14,393 nucleotides of DNA from Candidatus Omnitrophota bacterium. GTDB lineage: Bacteria; Omnitrophota; Gorgyraeia; Zapsychrales; Fredricksoniimonadaceae. Under the pieces are notes generated by a model. That model ran no database searches and was not told where the DNA came from. It saw only the letters and a list, made by a program, of their open reading frames with translations. Positions 1 through 6,485 of this stretch are shown one piece after another; the first letter of the stretch is position 1, and each line of letters begins with the position of its first letter. The DNA is taken from contig JAHFGE010000022.1 of assembly GCA_023247575.1 (NCBI GenBank), positions 1 through 14,393 on the forward strand. The letters are read 5' to 3'. A program made the position numbers and the translations under genes.

Positions 1-294
1 GGCTGCAATCAATATCTTTTGGGCATGGGGGCCCCTCTTTTTAATAGCAGAGCCAATCAGTCGAATAGCGTCTTCAATTCCATGCTCGCATAAATTGTTA
101 AAACCAGAAGGAAAGAGATTGGTATCCACCACCGCGATTTTAAAGCCCGCATCACGGATATCGACCGAACTGTAAATAGGCGTATAGACTTTCTCATACC
201 CTTGCAGCCAGGCATGAATCTCCTGCTGTTGATTCTGGATGCAGGGGACACAAATCGTGTGAGAAAAATCTTTCGCTAAGGTTACTTTTTCCAT
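1..294 (-). CDS. gshA: Glutamate-cysteine ligase, GshA ferrooxidans type, N-terminal part (runs off the window)
   Basis: Only the first 98 codons are present; the gene continues past position 1. The ATG at 294-292 opens MEKVTLAKDF. At about residues 41-67 it reads SSVDIRDAGFKIAVVDTNLF followed by PSGFNNL, which I recognise as the conserved N-terminal block of the GshA family typified by Acidithiobacillus and betaproteobacteria (PF08886/TIGR02049). This family is unrelated in sequence to E. coli GshA. The enzyme joins L-glutamate and L-cysteine with ATP, the first step of glutathione synthesis in the cytoplasm. It lies downstream of and co-oriented with the disulfide oxidoreductase gene, separated by 96 bp that contain a palindromic repeat. 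No clear Shine-Dalgarno sequence precedes the ATG. Family assignment rests on motif recall; the catalytic C-terminal part cannot be examined. Confidence 0.8.
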   Translation of the reverse strand, partial: MEKVTLAKDFSHTICVPCIQNQQQEIHAWLQGYEKVYTPIYSSVDIRDAGFKIAVVDTNLFPSGFNNLCEHGIEDAIRLIGSAIKKRGPHAQKILIAA

Positions 295-305
295 AAGTTT
301 TTTAA

Positions 306-382
306 TGTCATTCCCGAATGCTTTAATCGGGAATCTAGTACTTCCGTATCTGGACCCCCGATTAATACGTTCGGGGGTGACA
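306..382. repeat. 77-bp composite palindromic repeat (two hairpins within terminal inverted repeats)
   Basis: The ends form an imperfect terminal inverted repeat: TGTCATTCCCGAA at the left and TTCGGGGGTGACA at the right. Two further hairpins are nested inside. The left one pairs TTCCCGA with TCGGGAA, and the right one pairs CCCCCGA with TCGGGGG, each a perfect 7-bp stem. It fills almost all of the space between the oxidoreductase stop and the gshA start. It resembles the dispersed intergenic repeats with TGTCA...TGACA ends found in several proteobacterial genomes. It may act as an RNA structure between the two co-directional genes (processing or attenuation), but that is inference. Confidence 0.75.
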
Positions 383-390
383 ATGCCCTA

Positions 391-1779
391 TTATACTCGT
401 ATCACATTTTTGTCTAGTGCTGCTTTTGCTTTTCGCGCAGCATTGCGTACAATTTCCGGCAGAGCCGGATGAATATAAACGGTACGCAGCATATCATCCA
501 GCGTGGCATTCATGTTCATATAGGCAATAACCATATGGATCATGTCTGAGGCTTCCTCGCCGATCATGTGGCCGCCCAACAATCGTTTGGTTTTGCGCTC
601 AAACAATAATTTACAAAATCCATATTCGGACAAGAGCGCCATGCCCATGGCCGAACTTTTGTAAGGATTAAGACCGACGACATAATCCACACCTTTCTTT
701 TTTAATTCATCTTCAGTTTTGTCAACGCCAGCTACTTGAGGATGAGTAAAAATCGCATGGGGCATGGGTGGATAAACAATTGGAGTACTGGGCTTACCGG
801 CAAAGAGCGTATCAAAAAGATACTCACCCTCGAAATTCACATTGTGACGGAAAAAGTAATGACCCACGCAATCACCGAGGGCATAAACCCCAGGGGCGGC
901 GGTTTCCAAGTAGTCATTGACTTTAACAAAGCCATTGTTAAGCTCAATGCCGCTGCTTTCGGGATTCAAGGTATCTGCATTAGAAACAATACCGGCAGCT
1001 ACTAACAACGCTTTGGCAGTGATGGTTTGGGTTGCCCCCTCCTGGGTGTAGTGCACGGTAAAATGACCATGGGCGTATTCTACTTGAGTCGGCACAGCTT
1101 TCAGGCGAATATCATGGTATTGGCTAAATACTTTGTGAAATTCTGCCGCTATTTCGGAATCTTCGTGGCGCAATAACGATGAACGTACTAAAAAATGTGT
1201 GCGGGTGCCAAAAGCCGCATAAGCGTGGCCCAATTCGCAGGCAATGTAGCCGCCACCTAAAATGATCATCGATTCGGGCAAGATGGTGTTACGCAGTGCT
1301 TGCGTGGAAGTCATGTAGGGAGTGCCAGCTAACCCTGGAATCTCGGGGATACGGGGCCTAGCCCCAACAGCAATAAAAATTTTATCCGCTGTTATCTGTT
1401 CACCATTGACCTCGATCACTTTATTGCCGGCAAACTTGGCCTCGCCTTTGATAGGTGTGATATGGGGATGTTTGCTGTAGCTGGCAGCGATTTTATCAGA
1501 GTCCGTGTCGACAGTTTGAGAAATGCGGTTTACCAGACGAGCAAAATTAACACTCAATCGGGGATCATTATTGATATCAAAGCGCTTGGCTTCTTTGATG
1601 GCAATGGCGACATCCGCCGGGTGAATGAGCATTTTGGAAGGAATGCAGCCACGATTTAAACAGGTGCCGCCTAAACGGTCCTTCTCGATCACAGCAACTT
1701 TATAGCCCATGGAAGCGGCCGGGGAAGAGATTTTAGCCCCGCCGCCGGAACCGATGGTAATCACGTCAAATTTTTTCAT
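391..1779 (-). CDS. Dihydrolipoamide dehydrogenase-like FAD/NAD disulfide oxidoreductase
   Basis: A 462-residue class I pyridine nucleotide-disulfide oxidoreductase of normal family length. Visible parts are the FAD-binding glycine motif GSGGG (residues 10-14), the redox-active disulfide in GGTCLNRGCIPSK (C40 and C45), a second glycine-rich NAD(P) motif LGGGYIACELG near residue 175, a GVYALGDC FAD segment, and the C-terminal HPALPE motif giving the catalytic H437-E442 pair. The family includes lipoamide dehydrogenase, mycothione reductase and mercuric reductase. I see no 2-oxoacid dehydrogenase genes nearby, and the following gene is gshA, so a role in low-molecular-weight thiol reduction is possible but unproven. 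The residues SSP after the first glycine motif, in place of an alanine-rich helix, are somewhat unusual. The start codon overlaps the dus stop codon as ATGA, so the two are probably translationally coupled. Confidence 0.85.
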   Translation of the reverse strand: MKKFDVITIGSGGGAKISSPAASMGYKVAVIEKDRLGGTCLNRGCIPSKMLIHPADVAIAIKEAKRFDINNDPRLSVNFARLVNRISQTVDTDSDKIAASYSKHPHITPIKGEAKFAGNKVIEVNGEQITADKIFIAVGARPRIPEIPGLAGTPYMTSTQALRNTILPESMIILGGGYIACELGHAYAAFGTRTHFLVRSSLLRHEDSEIAAEFHKVFSQYHDIRLKAVPTQVEYAHGHFTVHYTQEGATQTITAKALLVAAGIVSNADTLNPESSGIELNNGFVKVNDYLETAAPGVYALGDCVGHYFFRHNVNFEGEYLFDTLFAGKPSTPIVYPPMPHAIFTHPQVAGVDKTEDELKKKGVDYVVGLNPYKSSAMGMALLSEYGFCKLLFERKTKRLLGGHMIGEEASDMIHMVIAYMNMNATLDDMLRTVYIHPALPEIVRNAARKAKAALDKNVIRV

Positions 1780-2756
1780 AACATGTGGGGACAGTTGCGC
1801 AACTGTCCCCCTTTGTTCATTAAACGTGCAGCTACAGGTTCAAACTCAGTGTATTGCATTAAATCAGCGCGTACTTGAGCAATATTGGCAAGGCCTTTCA
1901 AATAACCGGCATAATGTTTACGAAATGTCTGCACACCATATTTTTCACCTTTGTACTGTACGCTAAGTTTCAGGTGCTCGAGGCAGGTTTGAATTTTCTC
2001 TTCGATGGTGGGTTCTGGCCAATGTTGGCCAGTTTTTAAATAATGTTTGGTTTGTTTGAAAATCCAGGGGTTGGCAATGGCGCCACGGCCGATCATGACA
2101 CCGTCACAGCCGGTTTCCAGCATGGCTTTGACATCTTCAGGGGTTGTCACATCACCGTTGCCAATAAGGGGAATAGAAATAGCCTTTTTAATTTTTTCAA
2201 GCCAGGCCCAATCGGCAAAACCATTGTGACCTTGGGCGCGGGTACGGCAATGCAAGGTCAGAGCTTGAGCTCCGGCTTGCTCGACCATTTTCGCTACATC
2301 CAAAATCACAATGTTTTGATCATCCCATCCCAGACGGGTTTTAACTGTGACCGGCAGCTTGGTAGCGGCAATGGTTGCCTTGACGATTTTTTCAAAAAGG
2401 GGAAGGTCGCGCAAAAGACCAGCACCTTCATTACGGGCCACATGGTTCTTGACCCAGCAGCCACAATTGATATCAATAAAGTCAGGCTGGAATTTTTCTA
2501 CCACTTGCGCCGCCCCTTGCATAGCTTCTGGACGGCCGCCAAAAATTTGAATACCCACCGGCCTTTCTTCTTCGCAAATTTCGATTTTATGTAAGGCGCG
2601 CGGGATATCACGAATCAGCGCCTCGGAGGCGGTAAATTCCGTGTACACTAAGTCTGCTCCCAGGCGCTTGCAAATTAAACGAAAGGGCAGCTCGCTGACA
2701 TCTTCCATAGGCGCCAGGGCCAGAGGTTGTTGAAATTCATAGGGGCCAATTCGCAT
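1776..2756 (-). CDS. dus: tRNA-dihydrouridine synthase (DusB/NifR3 family)
   Basis: An FMN-dependent enzyme that reduces uridine to dihydrouridine in tRNA D-loops. The TIM-barrel start is seen in PLALAPMEDVSELPFRLICK, followed by the catalytic loop DINCGCWVKN, the TRLGW segment, LTLHCRTR, GNGDV and GVMIGRGAIANPW. All are typical of Dus enzymes. I chose the ATG at 2756, giving 326 aa, because it directly precedes MRIGPYEFQQPLALAPM. An in-frame ATG at 2816 would add 20 atypical residues and lies upstream of a good -10 box. The active-site cysteine is followed by Trp (GCW), whereas most family members have Pro (GCP). The last nine or so residues (GGQLRNCPHML) are encoded by a perfect palindrome, so the ancestral C-terminus was probably different. 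The stop overlaps the start of the next gene. Confidence 0.88.
   Translation of the reverse strand: MRIGPYEFQQPLALAPMEDVSELPFRLICKRLGADLVYTEFTASEALIRDIPRALHKIEICEEERPVGIQIFGGRPEAMQGAAQVVEKFQPDFIDINCGCWVKNHVARNEGAGLLRDLPLFEKIVKATIAATKLPVTVKTRLGWDDQNIVILDVAKMVEQAGAQALTLHCRTRAQGHNGFADWAWLEKIKKAISIPLIGNGDVTTPEDVKAMLETGCDGVMIGRGAIANPWIFKQTKHYLKTGQHWPEPTIEEKIQTCLEHLKLSVQYKGEKYGVQTFRKHYAGYLKGLANIAQVRADLMQYTEFEPVAARLMNKGGQLRNCPHML
1787..1810. repeat. 24-bp perfect palindrome inside the 3' end of dus
   Basis: Left arm GGGGACAGTTGC and right arm GCAACTGTCCCC are exact reverse complements with no loop. It encodes the last residues of Dus and ends 8 bases before the ATG of the next gene. Its GGGGACA...TGTCCCC ends match the outer bases of the 41-bp hairpin at 7332-7372. 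Both resemble dispersed REP-like elements with GGGACA ends. Confidence 0.85.
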
Positions 2757-2763
2757 GGCGATA

Positions 2764-2791
2764 ATTATATATGAATCTGTCATTAACGCAA
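2764..2791 (-). promoter_or_regulatory. Candidate promoter for dus
   Basis: On the minus strand, TTGCGT (2791-2786) is followed after 16 bases by a perfect TATAAT (2769-2764). The -10 box ends 7 bases before the ATG at 2756, so initiation would fall at or within a base or two of the start codon, giving a nearly leaderless message. A second TATAAT on the same strand (2820-2815) has no good -35 partner. Confidence 0.45.
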
Positions 2792-2794
2792 AGA

Positions 2795-2822
2795 TTGAAA
2801 AAAATAAAGACGGCATTATACT
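2795..2822 (+). promoter_or_regulatory. Candidate promoter for the trpD2-mtaB-mbfA operon
   Basis: TTGAAA (2795-2800), a 16-base spacer and TATACT (2817-2822) form a good sigma70-like promoter. Transcription would start at about 2829, so the leader would begin within the first of the two hairpin repeats. This also argues against a translation start upstream at 2771. It is back-to-back with the dus promoter. Confidence 0.5.
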
Positions 2823-2824
2823 AT

Positions 2825-2885
2825 GTAGGAGTCGATCTTGTATCGACCCTAATAGTTAAAGGGCGAACACAAGGTCCACCCTTAC
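2825..2885 (+). repeat. Two tandem hairpin repeats in the leader of the trpD2-like gene
   Basis: The first hairpin pairs GAGTCGAT (2829-2836) with ATCGACCC (2842-2849), with one mismatch and a 5-base loop. The second pairs AAGGG (2859-2863) with CCCTT (2879-2883), with a further partial inner stem. The pattern resembles degenerate copies of the common GTAGGGGCGACC...CCCTAC dispersed repeats. The pair lies between the promoter and the ATG at 2891, so it would be transcribed as a structured 5' leader. The reading frame stays open through it, so automatic gene callers may extend the gene upstream. Confidence 0.6.
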
Positions 2886-2890
2886 AATAT

Positions 2891-4111
2891 ATGTCCATCG
2901 TCCTCAATCCACAAGAACCGGCGATTAGCCGGGGCATCAGAACCGTCGGGGTAGGCAAAAAGGGAAGTCACGCCTTATCTGATGAGTTGATCCATGAAAT
3001 TTTTGAAGATTTAAAATCAGGCAAGGTTTTTGCGGCAGCCAAAGGTGCTTTTTTAGCTGGTTTGTTAGCCAAAGGTCTTGAACTTCAGGAAGAAATTTTG
3101 GTAGGGAAAGATCCTCAGCATTTAGTCCAGACCATTGCTGGTGATGCTCCGGAATTTGTGCAGTGGGTTTGTCTGCAATTATTCAGCGGGCAAACCTTGG
3201 ATAAAAAAACAGCTTATGATTTAGGCTGTTTTTTGTTTTCCGACCAGCCTGGCGACGGCGCCCGGGGATTCATCGCCAGTTTCCTTCGGGTGCGTTATGA
3301 GACCGATGATGAATACGAAGGGCTCTTGCAGGCTTTGCAGGAAACCCTGCTGCCGGCTTTCACAAAGGCTGTACCGTCGGGTGAGCCACTTGTGCAGCTG
3401 GCAGAACCTTTCGACGGAGTTGACCATTCCACCATGATAACGCCTTTAATTGGCCACTATATGCAGTCTTTAGGGTATCGTGCGGTGCATATGGTAGGAA
3501 AAAATAGCGGCCCTAAGATGGTCATGAATTTATGGGACATTGCCCAGGAGTTGGGACAGCCCGCCATGCAAGGATCCAATGATTTAGCCGCTAGTAAACC
3601 GCCTTTCGGATGGTTTGGACTTCAAAACAGCATGTCGAGTGCTTTCGAACGCTGGCATAGTATTCGTTTACAGACAATAAAGCGTCCCTTTATGTCGACG
3701 ATTGAACGGTTTATCAATCCTTTTAAAGCAGACATTCTTATTGCCTCGGCATTCCATCCTTCTTATGGAGAAAAGATGCTCACGATTGCCGAACGAGCTG
3801 GGTTTCGAGGCATTGCCATTGTGCGCAATGGTATTGAAGGCAGTGTCGCTTTTGCTTTAAAAAGACCGGTCAAAATATTGGTTTCATCGCGTCAAAAAGA
3901 CGGTAGTTATAAACGGGATGAGAAAATTTTTGAGCTGGAAAAGTTTTTAGGCGTGACTGTTCCATTAGAGGAGAGGGTCACTCCAACCGCTAAAGAGAAT
4001 GCTTATCTTATTAAACGATATTATTCCCAGGGTTCTAGCGGTCATCAGCTTTTCGATTGGAGAGTAAAAGTTACCTGTGAAGGTTTAAAACAAGCGATAA
4101 CCTCGCAATGA
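2891..4111 (+). CDS. TrpD2/YbiB-like glycosyltransferase family 3 protein
   Basis: A 406-residue protein resembling anthranilate phosphoribosyltransferase paralogues (TrpD2/YbiB). Recognisable parts are the N-terminal SRGIRTVGVGKKGSHALS segment, an all-alpha region, the EPFDGVDHSTMITPLIGHYM segment, where TrpD has its phosphoribosyl-binding loop, and C-terminal ASAFHPSYGEKM with RNGIEGSVAF. True TrpD acts in tryptophan synthesis, but I see no GTGGD-type PRPP motif. YbiB proteins are reported to bind nucleic acid, so this is unlikely to be TrpD. The ATG at 2891 is chosen because the reading frame upstream consists of repeat and promoter sequence; no clear ribosome binding site is visible. It is the first gene of a run with mtaB 13 bases downstream. 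Confidence 0.7.
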   Translation: MSIVLNPQEPAISRGIRTVGVGKKGSHALSDELIHEIFEDLKSGKVFAAAKGAFLAGLLAKGLELQEEILVGKDPQHLVQTIAGDAPEFVQWVCLQLFSGQTLDKKTAYDLGCFLFSDQPGDGARGFIASFLRVRYETDDEYEGLLQALQETLLPAFTKAVPSGEPLVQLAEPFDGVDHSTMITPLIGHYMQSLGYRAVHMVGKNSGPKMVMNLWDIAQELGQPAMQGSNDLAASKPPFGWFGLQNSMSSAFERWHSIRLQTIKRPFMSTIERFINPFKADILIASAFHPSYGEKMLTIAERAGFRGIAIVRNGIEGSVAFALKRPVKILVSSRQKDGSYKRDEKIFELEKFLGVTVPLEERVTPTAKENAYLIKRYYSQGSSGHQLFDWRVKVTCEGLKQAITSQ

Positions 4112-4124
4112 CACAATTATTTAT

Positions 4125-5420
4125 ATGACCAAAATTTCCTTCTATACCTTGGGGTGCCGGCTGAATCAAAGTGAAACGGCTTCCATCCAAAATTCCTTTG
4201 ATACGAATGGTTATCAAGTCGTCGACTTTGGCCAGCCTTCGGACATTGTGGTTATTAATACGTGCACCGTCACCGCAGGGGGAGATGCCGATACCCGTCG
4301 TCTAGTGAATAAAGTCCATCGTCTCAATCCTCAGGCCCGCATTGCTTTAGTCGGCTGCCAGGCGCAGGTACAGAAAGAAAAATTGGCGGCTATGCCCAAT
4401 GTACGCTGGATTGTGGGCAATAGCCGTAAGATGGACCTGGTGTCTGTGTTAAGGGAATATCCTTCCCCCTCTCAGGCGGCGGTGATTACTCCGGTCATTG
4501 AGCGGCGCCCCTTTACTCAAGCCGTGGCGGGCATTGACCGCCGGCATACGCGGGCCAATATTAAAATTCAGGATGGCTGCGATTTCTTTTGTTCGTTCTG
4601 TGAAATTCCTTATGCCAGAGGACGGGCCCGCAGTCGGGTGTTTGCCGACATTTTGCTGGAGGCGCAGGCCTTGGCAGCGGCGGGGCATAAGGAAATTGTT
4701 TTGACTGGTATCAACATCGGCACCTTTGCCCAAGAAGGCAAGGGTTTGTTGGATGTCGTGGCAGCCTTGGAAAACATCGAGGAGCTCAAGCGTGTCCGCA
4801 TTTCGTCCATTGAACCGACCACCATTCCATTGAAAATTTTCGATTTCATGAAAGTAGGGGATGGTTCAGAACCCTCCCCTACACTTTGCCGTCACCTGCA
4901 TATTCCTTTGCAAAGCGGATCTGATGAAATTTTAAGAGCCATGAAACGTCAATATACTGTCAGTGAATTCAGTGGTTTTATTTGCCAGGCCCAGCAAAGA
5001 GTGGTACAAATATGCATTGGTACTGATGTCATTGTAGGTTTTCCAGGGGAGACGGACAAACATTTCGATCAAACCATGGATTTTATCCGCCAAGAGCCCA
5101 TCCATTATGTGCATGTATTCAGCTATTCTCCTCGGTACATGGCCAAAAGCCGGTTACAGACTAATGTTCCCAGTCATGTGATCACCCAACGCAGCCAGGC
5201 TTTGCGGAAATTATCAGCCCGCAAACGCCGTATGTTCCATGAATCACTTTTAGGGACTACACAGGAAGTTTTGTTTGAAGATTATAAAAATGGTTTCTGG
5301 CTGGGGTTGACAGATAATTATGTACGGGTCAAAGTCGAGTCTGACCAAGATTTATCCAATCGTATTGTTAAGGTGCGCTTGCAGACTATCGAAGGCCAAA
5401 TTGTGAAAGGGGAGGATTAA
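4125..5420 (+). CDS. mtaB: tRNA t6A37 methylthiotransferase MtaB
   Basis: A 431-residue radical-SAM methylthiotransferase that converts t6A37 to ms2t6A in tRNAs reading ANN codons. Residues C11 (TLGCRLNQ), C47 (INTCTVT) and C78 (VGCQAQ) would bind the auxiliary 4Fe-4S cluster. C152, C156 and C159 in GCDFFCSFCEIPYARGRARS bind the SAM cluster. CRLNQ near the start and HLHIPLQSGSD distinguish MtaB from MiaB. A short TRAM-like RNA-binding tail ends the protein. Residues about 244-253 are an in-frame palindromic insertion absent from my memory of the family. The last codons contain the strong GGAGG used by mbfA, one base downstream. MtaB is best known from Firmicutes and some other groups, so its presence beside miaB in a probable proteobacterium is notable. 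Confidence 0.9.
   Translation: MTKISFYTLGCRLNQSETASIQNSFDTNGYQVVDFGQPSDIVVINTCTVTAGGDADTRRLVNKVHRLNPQARIALVGCQAQVQKEKLAAMPNVRWIVGNSRKMDLVSVLREYPSPSQAAVITPVIERRPFTQAVAGIDRRHTRANIKIQDGCDFFCSFCEIPYARGRARSRVFADILLEAQALAAAGHKEIVLTGINIGTFAQEGKGLLDVVAALENIEELKRVRISSIEPTTIPLKIFDFMKVGDGSEPSPTLCRHLHIPLQSGSDEILRAMKRQYTVSEFSGFICQAQQRVVQICIGTDVIVGFPGETDKHFDQTMDFIRQEPIHYVHVFSYSPRYMAKSRLQTNVPSHVITQRSQALRKLSARKRRMFHESLLGTTQEVLFEDYKNGFWLGLTDNYVRVKVESDQDLSNRIVKVRLQTIEGQIVKGED
4854..4882. repeat. 29-bp palindromic insertion inside mtaB
   Basis: GTAGGGGA (4854-4861) pairs with TCCCCTAC (4875-4882). After one mismatch the stem continues GGTT/GA-ACC toward a 3-base loop. With one extra base it occupies exactly ten codons (residues 244-253, VGDGSEPSPT), between the residues matching the usual IxLM and the LCRHLHIPLQSG block. 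It shares the GTAGG start of the trpD2 leader repeats. Confidence 0.75.
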
Positions 5421-5421
5421 A

Positions 5422-6375
5422 ATGCATTTCCGTGACCTTAATGAATCTCAATTGTTAGCTCTAGCCATTACTGCCGAGGAAGAAGACGGGCATATTTTTC
5501 GAGATTTTGCCGAGAGGCTCCGTCATGATTTTCCTGCCACCGCCGAGCTTTTTACACGGATGGCCCAGGAGGAATCCAACCATCGCCACCGGCTCATTGA
5601 TTTGTACCGCCGTCGTTTCGGGGAACATATTCCATTGATTCGCCGTCAAGACGTGCGGGGCTTTTGGCTGCCGCCTTCCTGGTCGCTGTTGAAAACTTTG
5701 CGTCCGGAAAAAGCCAGGGAACAGGCGGCTCTCATGGAATTGACCGCTCTGCGTTTTTATGAAGCAGCCATTGAAAAAAGCAAAGATGCGGCGGTGCGTC
5801 AGCTTTTAGGGGATTTAGCCCAGGAGGAATCCAAGCACGAAGCGTTAGCCAGCCAGGTGACCGAAGCGCATGCGGCCAGCGGCGAGTTGGATGAGGAAAA
5901 AAGGATGGGACGGCGATTGTTTGTACTGCGCATTGTCCAGCCAGGCCTGGCCGGGCTTATGGATGGTTCTATTTCGACTTTAGCTCCTTTGTTTGCCGCT
6001 GCCTTTGCTACCGGCAACACGGCGGAGACTTTCAAAGTTGGGTTGGCCGCTGCTGTAGGAGCAGGGATCAGCATGGGGTTTGCCGAGGCGCTCTCCGACG
6101 ATGGTAAGTTAAGCGGCCGAGGGACGCCATGGTTGCGCGGCTTGGTTTGCGGGCTCATGACCACGATCGGCGGGTTAGGGCATACTTTGCCGTATCTCAT
6201 TCATAACTTTCGTTTGGCCACCAATATTGCCATCGCTGTGGTGGCCGTGGAACTGGCCACTATTGCTTATATACGCTGGCGCTATATGGACACACCGTTT
6301 CTGTCAGCCTTTTTTCAAGTCGTGGTTGGCGGTTTTCTCGTATTTATGGCCGGATGGTTTATCGGAGCAAGCTGA
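5422..6375 (+). CDS. mbfA: MbfA-like membrane-bound ferritin / VIT1 iron exporter
   Basis: A 317-residue two-domain protein. Residues 1-150 form a rubrerythrin-like four-helix domain with di-iron ligand motifs: AEEEDGH (19-24), QEESNH (49-54), ELTALRFYE (106-114) and QEESKH (134-139). Residues 165-317 are a CCC1/VIT1-type membrane domain with about five hydrophobic segments, LMDGSISTLAPL (179-190) and the FAEALSDDGK segment (220-229). This domain order matches MbfA, an inner-membrane iron exporter protecting against iron and peroxide stress in alphaproteobacteria. The ATG at 5422 follows a strong GGAGG (5411-5415) inside the end of mtaB. A cation diffusion facilitator follows, making a metal-efflux pair. 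Confidence 0.88.
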   Translation: MHFRDLNESQLLALAITAEEEDGHIFRDFAERLRHDFPATAELFTRMAQEESNHRHRLIDLYRRRFGEHIPLIRRQDVRGFWLPPSWSLLKTLRPEKAREQAALMELTALRFYEAAIEKSKDAAVRQLLGDLAQEESKHEALASQVTEAHAASGELDEEKRMGRRLFVLRIVQPGLAGLMDGSISTLAPLFAAAFATGNTAETFKVGLAAAVGAGISMGFAEALSDDGKLSGRGTPWLRGLVCGLMTTIGGLGHTLPYLIHNFRLATNIAIAVVAVELATIAYIRWRYMDTPFLSAFFQVVVGGFLVFMAGWFIGAS

Positions 6376-6416
6376 TGGTTCGACTCGACCCGCCTTTAGC
6401 GGGTCTCGCTCACCAT
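6375..6416. repeat. 42-bp palindromic repeat between mbfA and the cation transporter gene
   Basis: The outer arms ATGGT (6375-6379) and ACCAT (6412-6416) pair, and the inner stem ACCCGC (6388-6393) pairs with GCGGGT (6399-6404) around CTTTA. The TTCGACTCG left flank and CTCGCTCA right flank are the same as in the repeat inside miaB at 10498-10531. It begins on the last base of the mbfA stop codon. Confidence 0.75.
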
Positions 6417-6485
6417 GGTGAATACATTCATGACAGATCATCGAACTTTACATAAGCAACGACGAATTTAGTTTCCAATATAGTT

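Noticed and set aside
306..382. CRISPR-like or tandem repeat structure
   Set aside because: The repeats are inverted, not direct, and occur once; there are no spacers.
2043..2594. 183-codon open frame on the plus strand opposite dus
   Set aside because: It lies wholly antisense to a well-conserved Dus protein and shows no family resemblance or start signals.
2771..2890. Upstream extension of the trpD2-like reading frame by 40 codons
   Set aside because: This stretch contains a good promoter and two hairpin repeats, and its residues do not resemble the family.
5799..6200. 133-codon open frame on the minus strand opposite mbfA
   Set aside because: Shadow frame of the conserved membrane domain; composition is proline- and serine-rich without motifs.
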